In this document: piece after piece, positions 52,991-62,941 of the stretch
How positions within the stretch are numbered: the first letter of the stretch is position 1
Layout of the letters: the number at the start of each line of letters is the position of its first letter
Assembly: GCA_030248195.1 (NCBI GenBank)
Contig: JASAND010010946.1
Coordinates: 1-64,000 of the forward strand
Direction: 5' to 3'
Origin: Trissonchulus latispiculum
Taxonomy: Eukaryota > Nematoda > Enoplea > Enoplida > Ironidae
DNA length: 64,000 bases
Notes under the pieces: model-generated
Seen by the model: the letters and a program-made list of their open reading frames with translations, nothing else
The model's database searches: none
What the model was told of the DNA's origin: nothing
Program-made: the position numbers and the translations under genes

Positions 52991-53789
52991 ACAAGAAATA
53001 AAAATGCTCCTCTGGAGCATGAAAAAGTAATATGGGTGATGGTGAGGTTGCAAAATCAAGAGAGGACTAGTCTTTAAAATGCTTAATATGGGGCTAGGTT
53101 AAAAATAGAAGAGGACTAGGTTGTGAGCGAATTAATATGGGCACAGCTTCGCCGAACAACCCATATTCGCGGGATTTCACGTTTCGTCTTAGCTTAGAGC
53201 TATCAATGTCAGTCAAAAAAGTTAAGCAGTTGAATACTCATCGAATATAGCTGATTGCATGTACTGTTAGACTAGCTGCTAGGAATATATACGTAAATTA
53301 TCATCATTTTGTTGTGTTGAACTACCGCAGGCTACTACTAGGAGAGGTCTAAGGATATGACGCTAAAGCTATTGGTCCAAGCCAGGAGGAAATAGAAGAT
53401 CGTGGGAGAGTCCTAAATTATTCTTGAATATAAATTTTCCGTATAAATGGATACGTAAAATGCGCTGATTAGTATGAAGCACTTATCGAAGAAAACGTTT
53501 GCTAAAATAAAAGTTCGAATAGCTTCAGCACATACCGTAGCTGTAGGTTATTTATGAACTATAACCCAAATGTATCGTGGATATGCATAATAATTTACAT
53601 TCACAAACCGCGAATATGGGTTGTTCGGCGAAGCTGTGCCCATATTAATTCGCTCACAACCTAGTCCTCTTCTATTTTTAACCTAGCCCCATATTAAGCA
53701 TTTTAAAGACTAGTCCTCTCTTGATTTTGCAACCTCACCATCACCCATATTACTTTTTCATGCTCCAGAGGAGCACTTTTATTTCTTGT
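52991..53789. repeat. Inverted-repeat unit with ~183-bp arms
   Basis: ACAAGAAATAAAAATGCTCC... to ...CCCATATTCGCGG (52991-53172) is mirrored at 53608-53789 with only a few mismatches. The central 435 bp are noncoding. It forms the right part of the satellite-bearing insertion. Confidence 0.85.
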
Positions 53790-54106
53790 TTTATTATTGG
53801 TGCGAGCTATAAGGCTGTAATTTGGCGTATACAGGGGCCCTATAGGAGTATTCATTAGTACTCAGTACTCAAGCCTTGCCAAAATCGCCTTTTTTGGGCA
53901 ATGTACCACAGAAATCGAAAAAACTCAAATTTTTTGAAAATAAAATCTTCTGAACTATTTGAACTCAGCGTGGTCGAAAACACTCACAAAAGATTTCGTC
54001 GTCGTCGTCGTCGTTGTCGTGGGTGGTCGATCAGGATACCACATCCTATATTCGGCGGGCCCCAAGGAGCCCACTATTACCCAAGAAGCGAAGAACAGCC
54101 TCCGGA

Positions 54107-54484
54107 TCATCGCGAAGGCAGGATATTTCCGGATTTGGCCCGATGCCTGGCTGTGGTGAGGGCTGGGCAGGACAGAAGCAAGTGTTCTACAGTTTCTGGC
54201 TCTCCCAGCTGACAGAAACTGCAATTAGGGGAAGGAAATCGGTTGGGGTCAATGGTGTGTCTGTACGATGCAAGGATCCAGGATTTCCCACTGCACAACT
54301 GGCTAAGCAAGACCCTGTCTTGCCTGTTAAGGTGTTGTTCGTTCGACTGTGGGACTGGACCCGAATTCCCGTAAATTGCCCGGGCCCGTAAATGCGACAG
54401 GGAATCATACCAGGTTCTGAGGACGGCTCTTTTGATTACAGCTTTCGCTGTACTCAGATCCGCCGCTTCCGCCATTTGCGGCAA
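54107..54484 (-). pseudogene. LINE B C-terminal zinc knuckle region
   Basis: 125-codon open frame ending in CSFCQLGEPETVEHLLLSC, the CCHC-type motif also seen at the C terminus of LINE A. Confidence 0.7.
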
Positions 54485-54613
54485 GGAACTGGCTTCCGAG
54501 GCTAGGCGATCAGCGCTTTCGTTACCAGGAAGGCCGGCATGCCCGGGTATCCATTGGACTATGATCTTCCGGTGACGGAGTCTGCTTAGGCTGGACCGGA
54601 CCCCTGAAAGGGT

Positions 54614-54934
54614 TTAACTGAAAGATCCACGTACGCCGCTCTTGAGGAGCCCGACAACCGATTGTGAGTCCGTGCAAACTCTTACTCTGTAGGCTGGCGG
54701 GAACTTGTAGTCGTTTTCCTCGAGCCATCGAAGGCCACAGGCCACTGCTTTTAGTTCGGCCCTGAAGCTTGAGCAGAACTTTCCGGCAGCAACCTTGATC
54801 TCCACCGGCTCAGTGGGGTCGGCGAACTCGATGTAAATGCCTCCACCTCTATTTTCAGTACCTCCGGCCGCCGACCAGTCTGTCCAGATGGTGATCTCTG
54901 CGGGCGGCAATTTGACTAGTGTCTGTTCGGCCAC
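54614..54934 (-). pseudogene. LINE B RNase H domain
   Basis: ITIWTDWSAAGG, SSFRAELKAV and RVCTDSQSV give the D-E-D order of RNase H; the frame is lost after about 105 residues, before the last acidic motif. Confidence 0.75.
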
Positions 54935-55354
54935 CAGGCGTCGGATTTGCGGCGCATCATGTCGGCGGTTACTAAGGCGGGTCGGGCATCCACTCCAGCA
55001 AACCGAAGTCCCGGTTCAACCGAATCTACTGCAACCATAGGTTCCCTGGGAATGGTGGATAGGCCGCAGTCCTCCGTAGCCTCCGCGGCAACCTTCCGCC
55101 AGGATGGCTGTGATTTGAGTGATCTGTGGAGGTTCGGAGGGGTGTCACATAGGTCTCATAGGGTTGCCTGGTGGCAGGCGAAGAAGAAGAAGAAGAAGAA
55201 GAAGAAAATTGTTTACTTTGCAAAGAAATTTTTTACTAACAAAACAAACAAACATATAGGTTAGTATAAAAGAAGCAGCAAACAACACAACAAATACATA
55301 CATATATATTGATCAGTTCAAAGCAAAGACGGACGGGGAACGACCAGTAGCTGT

Positions 55355-56116
55355 TCATTTAACACCCCGCCCACGCAAAAAGAGACTCAAGTTAACGTCT
55401 TTTAATTTCTGCTTAAACTGCTCAACTGTTTTACAGGTTGCAACATCATCAGGTAAGAAGTTCCATATTTTCGGAATCCGCCAAATAAAAAAGTTTAACG
55501 TTATCGATAGCCTTGCTCTAATCAGGGGTTTTATCCTCAGACTATGTCCACGAGTGCCCACATCATTACAGAAAGTAAAGAAGTCAGAGAACTTCAAATC
55601 GATTTTTCCATGAATAATTCTGTTACACAAAACCAAATCGCACTCAAGACGACAATATTCTAACGATTTAATTCCAAGCCTATTTAAACGTTGAGGATAG
55701 GAGTTATTTTCTAGGCCAGGTAATTTTTTTGTAAATTTGCGTTGCACATTTTCTATTGTATCAATATCTTTAAGTAAGTAAGGAGACCACACTGAAGAAT
55801 TATATTGAACTACAGGAGCAACATACGTGAAAAACAGTTTACACAATAAATTCCAATCTCTGCTAACAAATGAACGAAAAATATGACAATTTATTCTCAG
55901 GGCTTTCCTCGCTAAAGTTTGACAATATAGTGAAGACTTTTGGTCTCCACTAAGGAGCACCCCCAAGTCTCTGATTTCATTCACATGCTTAAGAATATGA
56001 TTATATAGTATTAGAGGTTCATGTCTTGAACTACCGATGGTAAAAGCACAACATTTTTCTATTGATAAATTTAATTGCCACTCAGAAGCCCAGTTCGCGA
56101 CTGCATCTAAATCCAT
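55355..56116 (-). pseudogene. LINE D RT thumb and C-terminal domain
   Basis: 253-codon intact frame beginning MDLDAVANWASEWQLNLS, with the VAPVVQYNSSVWSP and FLPDDVATCKTVEQFK blocks typical of CR1/L2-type polymerases. Ends at a stop just before the 3' UTR. Confidence 0.8.
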
Positions 56117-56530
56117 TTGTAGTACATTGCAAGCAGGGTTTTTTTGGTTTCACGATTTGCGCCAGTGCTGCGTCAGGAAAAATTTTATTGCGTCAGGAAC
56201 TGTGGTCACTGCGTCAAAAATTAAATTTATTTTTAAACAATTTAATAAGTATTTTAAACATAATTTGAATGCGTAACCAATATTTAACTTGTCAATACAC
56301 AGCATTAAACACATTTTCCACCTGTTTTTCAAATTTTGAATTATTAAAGCCGACTTTAATGTGTGAAGCATTAAGATCTAGAGAAAGAACCAACATGGGG
56401 GGTCTATGGGGCGGAGCCCCCCCAGAAGTTGAAGAATTTTTGCAAATTAAGACTCGCCCAGGAATTAATTTAGAGCATTTTCGTGACCAGTTGATGTGGC
56501 ATTAAGTATGGCCGGTTATTGCAATATGTA

Positions 56531-57872
56531 TAGTCAAGCGGGAAAAAACCCACTCGCCAATGCGGGAAAAAACCCACCCCCAGTGTGGGCTTACCGGTAT
56601 GAGCTATCTAGGATTTTAATAGCCTGATAATAATCTTGAAGAGCATCCAAAATAACCCTGGAGGGTGTATTATAGTAGCTCCCACTGCTTCCCTGCAAAT
56701 TTTTTGGGACTTTGAAATTTTTGGAAATTTTGGTCCGACCAAGTGCCGAAATTTGGCAAACTTTGCCGGGCCACCCTGAACTACTGGAAAGACTTAGACC
56801 AAAGCGGATTATATGTACCTGTAGGGCATCTGTTGCGCTTCATGATGATATATATATGTCACACTGCTCTGACCCCTCCGGTGCGACCTGGGGGTGACCT
56901 GGAGTTGGCGGGAAAAACCCACGGCGGGAAAAAACCCCACTTTTGAAAATTAAATTTTTTTTCTAACCATTGACCGGAAAGGTCAAACCAATACATACAT
57001 TTGTTTAATAGAGCCTATAGATTAAATTGGTATAGGTTTTACCTGGGTTCGTACTGTTATGGGTGGTCCAGGGGGTCTAAATCGGACACGGTGCCATTTC
57101 AAGCCAAAATTACAATTTTGACCAAACATGCTTATTTTTGCCTTAAAATGGGTCGAGTTTGGCTCTAAATACAAGAAAAACACGTTTTCTACACGATAGG
57201 ATGCATAAACTGCCGAAAATAAACAATTTTAAAAAATATCCAAAATTTGCCTATGTTTATGTGTTATGCGTCTGTCAAACTAACTAAGGTACACTAGGTG
57301 CAGCAATTGCATAGAATCGCTTTATTTTGGAAATAAATCTCAGCAGACTCTTTGCAAAAGTTGGCAATAAATTCTATACAAATGCTTATATTAAGTTCAG
57401 TTTGAATGCTTTTAGCAATGTTAAATATATAAATCTGTGTAGATTTATTGAGGTCATAGAATAAAAGTCTATACAGAATCTGTTAAGATTTAATTCCAAA
57501 AATAAGCAATTCTACACAATTGCTGCACATAGTGTACCTTAGTTAGTTTGACAGACGCATTAAAGATGCAGTTGTACTAAAAACAACCCGCTCTTTCATT
57601 TGGAATGGGTAGAAATGCTCCTGGCAGCTTGCCAAAAATTTTTTGGGGTGGGTCTTTTTTCCCGCATATGGGTTTTTTCCCGCATTGGGTTTTTTCCCGC
57701 CAGTTTGGGACAATTTTTCTCGCTAACGGCACACCCTACAGAGGTGTTCTATAGCTCATAAGAAAGCTTACGACTAGGCCTAGCTACCTGTATAATCAGC
57801 ATTTCGATATGTGAAACCATTAAAAAGTTCTGGCCAAAAATCTGAAAAGTGGGTTTTTTTCCCGCTTGACTA
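56531..57872. mobile_element. TA-flanked TIR element 2 (TAGTCAAGCGGG family), 1342 bp
   Basis: Ends TAGTCAAGCGGGAAAAAAC and complement, flanked by TA. GCGGGAAAAAACCCA recurs in both orientations inside (56563-56578, 56910-56935, 57645-57705). Sister of 42676-43811, with different letters but identical plan. Contains a 290-bp inverted repeat at 57268-57560. Confidence 0.7.
57268..57560. repeat. ~290-bp MITE with TIR GCGTCTGTCAAACTAACTAA
   Basis: Arms GCGTCTGTCAAACTAACTAA...GCAGCAATTG mirrored with few mismatches; nested inside TA-flanked element 2. Confidence 0.7.
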
Positions 57873-57913
57873 TATATTAATTGTATATTAAAATATTTTT
57901 AAGTGCTACACCT

Positions 57914-58294
57914 CTGGGTTTTCTCTAGCCCAAAAAAGTGGGGGGGGGAAGACCAAAAGTGGGGGGAAATAAAATGGGCTAAAAATGCTAAAAATGCGGT
58001 AAAAATTGCGTGTTTTCTACGTATACTGCTACATCTAAGCTAAAAGTGCTCAAAAATCAAGATTTAGTACCAAAATAGACGATTTGTAACCAAAAAATTC
58101 CGGTGACGCCGGAAAATTTTTGAAAATTTTGACCAAAAATCCTAAAAAATTGGCATTTTCTGGGCACCTTATAGTGAGTGGGGGGGGGGGAAGCCCAAAA
58201 AAGTGGGGGGGAACGAGTGGGGGGGGGAAGGGGTCGAGTGGGGGGGGGAACCCAAAAAGTGGGGGGGACCCCCCCCCCACTAAAGAAAACCCAG
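57914..58294. mobile_element. G-run MITE (CTGGGTTTTCT family), 381 bp
   Basis: Ends CTGGGTTTTCTCTAG and (complement) CTGGGTTTTCTTTAG, flanked by CACCT (57909-57913, 58295-58299). Repeated AGTGGGGGGG(G) units at both ends and a central TTCCGGTGACGCCGGAA hairpin at about 58097. Confidence 0.75.
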
Positions 58295-58502
58295 CACCTG
58301 CAAGACTTGCAAGCTGTTGCCGCTGCTACATGCGACCTTATATTCAATGATTGAATAAAATATTAGTTTGTCAGTCATCTTAGCAATTAGCAACAAGTAA
58401 GGCAGACATGCGGGGGTCTGGGGGCGCAGCCTCCAGTAGAAAATTTTTAGAAATATCGCGTTTGAAACACAATTTTTCCAGCAAGTTTGCACAATTTTGC
58501 CT

Positions 58503-58862
58503 CTAGTTGAAGTTCAAATCCAGCTGCGTCAGGCTTGCGTCAGGGCTAATTTCATTTGCGTCACACGAAAAAAATTTGCGCCATGACGCAGCCCCTGACG
58601 CAAAAAAACCATGATTGCAAGTACATCCTTTTTGACAGACATTGTAAATCTTCGCATCATCAGCAAACAGCTGCACTACAGATCCTTGTACAGCACTAGA
58701 CAAATCATTAATATATAGCAAAAACAATAGTGGTCCCAAGACCGAACCTTGCGGTACTCCGCTTTTCATATAGGTACAACAGGATAATTTATCATTTATT
58801 CTGACACTATGAGTTCGATTTTTGAGAAAACTTTCAATCCACCTGTTCGCCTCTAATCCCAT
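58503..58862 (-). pseudogene. LINE D RT motif B/C fragment running into the hAT-like element
   Basis: SGVPQGSVLGPLLFLLYIND and FADDAKIYNVCQ, then from about residue 80 the frame enters the inserted element (58613 and below). Confidence 0.8.
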
Positions 58863-59995
58863 AATTCCACAGTTTTAACATTAGTATGGGGAACAGAATC
58901 AAAAGCCCTAGCGAAGTCCAAATACACACAATTTACAACATTACCACTGTGACGAGCACAATACCAATCATACATACAATATAACAGATTTGTTAGTGTA
59001 GAACGTTTACTACGAAACCCATGCTGACATTTATCTATCAACTTGTTTTTTGTAAGAAATTCTGTCATGACTTTAACGATAATTTTCTCAAGTAATCTAC
59101 AACAAGCACAAGTCAAGCTGATTGGCCGGTAATTTTTTGGGTCAGTCTTTGAACCCTTACTCGTATAAATCGGCACAATAACAGCAGACAGCCATTCTTT
59201 AGGGAAACAACCCTGATCCAAAGATGCGGTAAAGAGAATAACAAGTGGTTTCGCTATAGACTGAGCTAGTTTTTTTAACATGAAAGGAGGAACGCCATCT
59301 GGGCCAAACGAAACTTTAGCTTGCAGTTTTCGAGCAGCATTTACGACGGTTTCTTCAGTAATTACAACGTTATCCAGTATCTCGTTTGTTCTTTGAGGAA
59401 AGTAAGGGACAGCACCATCATCATCTTGGTAAACAGACCCAAACTGATCATTTAAAATTTCGATCTTTTTTTCGATCGAGCTTTTTGATCTTTCCAAGGC
59501 ATTGGCTGCCAGCTGCTTCTTCGTCATAGCCAGAGGTATCAAGTTAACCTCCAGCTGGAGAATTTCGATCGGAGCCGCACGAAGACAGCCAGATAGACCT
59601 TGCGGCACAGTTTTGAACTTTTTCCAGCGTATCCATGTGGGTGTTGGTCGCGCAAGGCATCCACACGCCCCTCTGCAATATTCTATGGCAGATCTAACAA
59701 AGGTCAGGTAAAGAAGGCGGAGGTCCTCCTTTACGCATCCCCACTTAGTGATGGCTACAGCATTCAGGGTCTTCAGACGGGCACAGGCCTTGACTTTGAG
59801 TTTGTTTACATGAGGACCAAAATTGAGCAGGCGGTCAAAGGTGATACCGAGAAAGACTGGGTTGGCTTTGAACGGGACTTGAGATCCATCGATGTTCAGT
59901 TGAGGTCGAAAGTTGGCTTCCTTGTTGCAAGTTGAAAAGACGCGCAGCATTCTGACTTGTGTGCGTTTATCTGCAGCTTCCACCGGCGTGACCAA
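58853..59995 (-). pseudogene. Chance fusion frame: LINE B thumb plus LINE D fingers
   Basis: Residues up to about 170 (PVFLGITFDRLLNFGPHV..., ALERSKS) belong to LINE B; from KKIEILNDQFGSVY onward it is LINE D RT (GPDGVPPFMLKKL, NYRPISLTCACCRLLEK, CQHGFRSKRST, YLDFARAFDSVPH). The junction near 59485 is the insertion point. Confidence 0.8.
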
Positions 59996-60527
59996 TGAGC
60001 TATAGTGTCGAGCACCTCTTTCATTTTGGCCTTGCCTCTGGCCAGCTCAGAGTCCTGCACCCAGATAGCCAGGTCGTCGGCAAACAGTGACGCGTGAACC
60101 CCTTCCGGCAGCTGTTCCAGGATGTCGTTGATGAATAGTAGAATAGAAAGAGGGTCGGAGAGAGGCATGATCCCTGTGGCACGCCATGGTAGAACTTCCT
60201 GAGACCGCTGTGGCTGCCGTTCAGTTCTACCGATGCCATTCGGTCTGACAAGAAGTTCCGTATCCAGCGGACTAGGCAGACCGGCAGATCCATAGCCAAC
60301 AGTTTATGCAGAAGACCTCCCGTCCATACTGTATCAAAAGCCCGCTGAAAGTCTATCAATGCCAGGATGGCTCGTTTAGGAGGTTTCTTGGAGCAAAATC
60401 CGTCCAAGACTGTTTGAACCAGTCTGATGATGTGATCCTGAGTCATGTGCAAAGAGCGGAAGCCGTCTTGTCTGCTGTCGAGGATTCTGTTTTCTTCCAA
60501 CCAATGAGACAGCCTGTTTTTGATCAT
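59900..60527 (-). pseudogene. LINE B reverse transcriptase core
   Basis: Motif A LIDFQRAFDTVW, motif B YHGVPQGSCLSP, then a frameshift near 60150 and motif C FADDLAIW. Catalytic aspartates are present but the frame is broken. Confidence 0.8.
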
Positions 60528-60939
60528 TCTTTCGAGTTATTTGGAGAGGCAGCTAGTAAGGCTGACCGGTCTGTATGATTCCACCCTGTTCAGCGCCTTG
60601 CCTCTCTTAGGGGTAGGAATTATCTTTGCTCTTCTCTATTGACAGGGGTTTGTCCTGTACGCCAGGAATCGTTGTACAGGTTCAGGAGGATATGGTTATT
60701 ACCCTTCCCAGAAGCGAAGAACCTCAACAAAAGATTTCAGCTCGATCAATGAAGTTTTGCGACTTCTATGACTGCAGAAAGCCTCTACGCAGGATCCGAC
60801 AGACTGAAAATGGCGGATTCGGCAATTTTTGAGAATTAAAGTTGACAAAAATTTTTTCACACGGCAAAATTTCTTGCCATTTGGCACAAATGAGTACTCC
60901 TATACGGCTGTAATTTGGCATATACAGAGGCCCTATAGG

Positions 60940-61336
60940 CAGGGTATTTTTTACAGGGGGCCCCCCGAAATTGACCTCCCCCTCCCCGAAAATGCCTCCC
61001 CCCCCGAAATCGCCCCCTCCCGGATTTTTGCTCCCCCCCCCGGATTTTTGCTTCCCCCCCCGGGTTTTTTTGGATGCCCAAATTTTTGCCAAAATAGGCA
61101 AATTTTCAAAAATTTTTCGGCTTCGCCGAAGATTTTTTTCGTAATAATAGCTATTTTTAGCTTAAATCCTGGCATTTTTGATAACTTTTAGCGTTTCACC
61201 ATGCAAAATACGCCAAAAAATACCATTTTTTGCTCATTTATGCAAAAAAAATCTCCCCCCCCCGAAAATTTCCTCCCCCCCCCCGGGGGCCCCGGGAAGC
61301 CCCCCCCCCCAAAAAAAATCCCTAAGAAATACCCTG
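60940..61336. mobile_element. G-run MITE (CAGGGTATTTTT family), inverted second copy, 397 bp
   Basis: Ends CAGGGTATTTTTTACAGG and (complement) CAGGGTATTTCTTAGGG, flanked by TATAGG (60934-60939, 61337-61342). The related target near 62500 (…CCTATAGG…, complement) is uninterrupted, confirming the borders. Same family as 44090-44428. Confidence 0.85.
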
Positions 61337-61538
61337 TATAGGAGTACTCATTTGTGCCAAATGGTAAGAAATTCTGCCGCCTGAAAAAATTTTGTGTCAA
61401 CTTTAATCTTTAAAAATTGCCAAAATCGCCATTTTCAGTCTGCCGCATCCTGTGTAAAGGCTTTCTGCAGCCATAGAAGTATCAAACCTTCACAAATCGA
61501 GCTGAAATTGTTTGTGGGTGTGTTTTTCAACCACGCTG

Positions 61539-62335
61539 CTGGCTTATTTTCAGGGTTGGGAGTCTCGGTCTCGGTCTCGGTCTCGCCCAAAAGCCGAGAC
61601 TTGGCCAGTCTCGGTCTCGGTCTCGGTCTCGCTCACCCAAAAGTCTCGGTCTCGGACCGAGACCGGAAATTTTTTGAAAACATCTAATTTTGGCGAAAAT
61701 TTTAAATCAGTGTTATGAAAATTAACTAACCAGGTGCGGAAACCATATGTTTATGTGTTAAAGCCCCTAATACTAGATCTAAGCCTCAAAAAATGGTTGA
61801 AACTAATTTTAAGCTAAAAATTGCTAGTCTCGGTCTCGGTCTTGGTCTCGCCCAAAAGCCGAGACTTGCCCAGTCTCGGTCTCGGTCTCGGTACCTTGGT
61901 CTCGGTCTCGTTCTCGGTCTCGGTCTCGGTGAAATCTCGGTCTCGCCCAACCCTGCTTATTTTTAGGCCAAAATTTATGGGGGGGCGATATGGGGGCACA
62001 AAGTTGCCCCCCCATCAATGGGGGAACACCAAAAATGGGGGGGCATATTTTTTGAAAAAATTTGCGAATTTTTAGGTTTTTGGTGTAAAGGCTGCCAAAA
62101 ATCGCCAAAAATGACTAATTTTAGGTGTTTTTATGCTAAAATAGCGAAATTTTGGTTAAAAATCCAGCGAAGCCGGAAAACTTTTTGAAAATATAGGGTA
62201 AAAATGGTGAAATTGGCGAATTTTTTGGGTTATGGGGGAAAGGTCGGAATTTATTGGGGGGGGGGGGAGGCTTTTTATGGGGGGAACCTTAAATGGGGTG
62301 GAGGTCGCCGAGTCCCCCCAGTAAAAATAAGCCAG
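61539..62335. mobile_element. G-run MITE (CTGGCTTATTTTTA family), interrupted
   Basis: Ends CTGGCTTATTTT and complement, flanked by ACGCTG (61533-61538, 62336-62341). The homologous site in the short foldback copy (ACTACGCTGAGTTC, 12221-12236) is empty. Central CCAGCGAAGCCGG hairpin near 62162. Contains the insertion at 61551-61955. Confidence 0.85.
61551..61955. mobile_element. hAT-like MITE made of TCTCGG hexamers, 405 bp
   Basis: Ends CAGGGTTGGG and complement, flanked by the perfect 8-bp duplication CTTATTTT (61543-61550, 61956-61963). Both subterminal regions are runs of (TCTCGG)n in opposite orientations. Noncoding. Confidence 0.85.
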
Positions 62336-62941
62336 ACGCTGAGTTCCCAAATCTCAAATATTTTAATTTCAAAAATTTTATTTTTTCGATTTCTGGGGTA
62401 CTATTGCCCAAAAAAGGCGATTTTGTCAATTTTTAAAGATTAAAGTTCACATAAAAGTTTTTCAGACGGCAGAATTTCTTGCCATTTGGCACAAATGAGT
62501 ACTCCTATAGGGCCTCTGTATTTGCCAAATTACAGCCTTATAGCTCGCACCAGTAATAAAATATTCCTTTCGTTAGCCAAAAATTTTTAAAAATTTTGCC
62601 GAAACTCCATCTTTGAACAGTAATTCCCTTAGATGCAGGTAAGATACAGACGACTAGTATTTTTCCGCAGATAGGGACACATGTGCCAAATTATATTTGT
62701 CAATGACAAGCTTGAAGCTAGGGTTTTGCATCCAGCAGAGATTTTTAATTAATTATGTTGGTAGTTGTGAAAAAGGGGGGGGGGTAGGGCACATAAACGC
62801 GACGGCTGCACATGGCTGGAAGGCAGCTAAGAACCAACGACCAAGTATTTCTTGACCACACCCATGCTCTATAACTTCGCGAAGAAGTAGGCCAATCGGA
62901 CAAAGTCGGGGCAAAAGTTTAGTGGCGCCCCCTCCCCTTAA

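Larger units (their letters stand above)
50487..53790. mobile_element. Hairpin-ended insertion carrying a satellite array
   Basis: Interrupts the foldback repeat between TTAT (50483-50486) and TTAT (53791-53794). Left terminus: perfect 12-bp-arm palindrome around GGGGCGCGATAGCGCCCC, then ATAATATGGGT. Right terminus (complement): GTGCTCCTCTGGAGCA hairpin, then AGTAATATGGGT. Hairpin plus A-rich plus TAATATGGGT at both ends suggests one element; no protein encoded. Helitron-like non-autonomous elements with central tandem repeats are one possible class. Confidence 0.5.
56134..58613. mobile_element. hAT-like non-autonomous element with GCGTCA iterons, 2480 bp
   Basis: Ends CAGGGTTTTTTTG and (complement) CATGGTTTTTTTG, flanked by the perfect 8-bp duplication ATTGCAAG (56126-56133, 58614-58621). 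Multiple TGCGTCAGG-type repeats lie within 120 bases of each end (left at 56170-56215; right at 58520-58600). It has itself received the TA-flanked element 56531-57872 and the G-run MITE 57914-58294. Confidence 0.85.
55180..59485 (-). mobile_element. LINE copy D (CR1/L2-like) inserted in LINE B, itself split by a hAT-like element
   Basis: Minus strand: RT fingers and motif A (VYLDFARAFDSVPH, 59480-58860), motif B/C (SGVPQGSVLGP, FADDAKIY, 58862-58625), interruption 58613-56134, then the thumb and C-terminal domain (56116-55355) and a (TTC)n tail at 55207-55180. A different family from LINE A/B (no RNase H). An open frame that crosses 59485 fuses LINE B thumb to LINE D fingers and is not a natural protein. 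Confidence 0.82.
53999..60726 (-). mobile_element. LINE copy B (same broad family as LINE A), 5'-truncated, split by another LINE
   Basis: Flanked by the 12-bp duplication ACAAAAGATTTC (53987-53998 and 60727-60738). On the minus strand: RT motifs A to C (60527-59900), thumb (to ~59490), interruption, RNase H (54934-54614), terminal zinc knuckle (54484-54107) and a (GAC)n-type tail at 54036-53999. The peptide just before and just after the interruption (ALERSK, then RLPPGNP) matches contiguous LINE A sequence (ERSLRLPADNP), proving the two halves belong together. Confidence 0.85.
50117..62941. repeat. Foldback repeat family F, expanded to 12.8 kb by nested insertions
   Basis: TTAAGGGGGG at the left and CCCCTTAA at the right, with complementary arms matching 11634-12590. 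Remaining host pieces: 50117-50486, 53791-53998, 60727-60939, 61337-61538 and 62336-62941. The centre holds an extra inverted block compared with the short copy, so it may be a partial dimer. Everything between the pieces inserted later. Confidence 0.7.

Noticed and set aside
57901..58350. Pro/Gly-rich ORFs on both strands
   Set aside because: Created by G and C homopolymer runs of the G-run MITE.
61394..62108. Ser/Arg/Val-rich ORFs on both strands
   Set aside because: Artefacts of the TCTCGG hexamer arrays.
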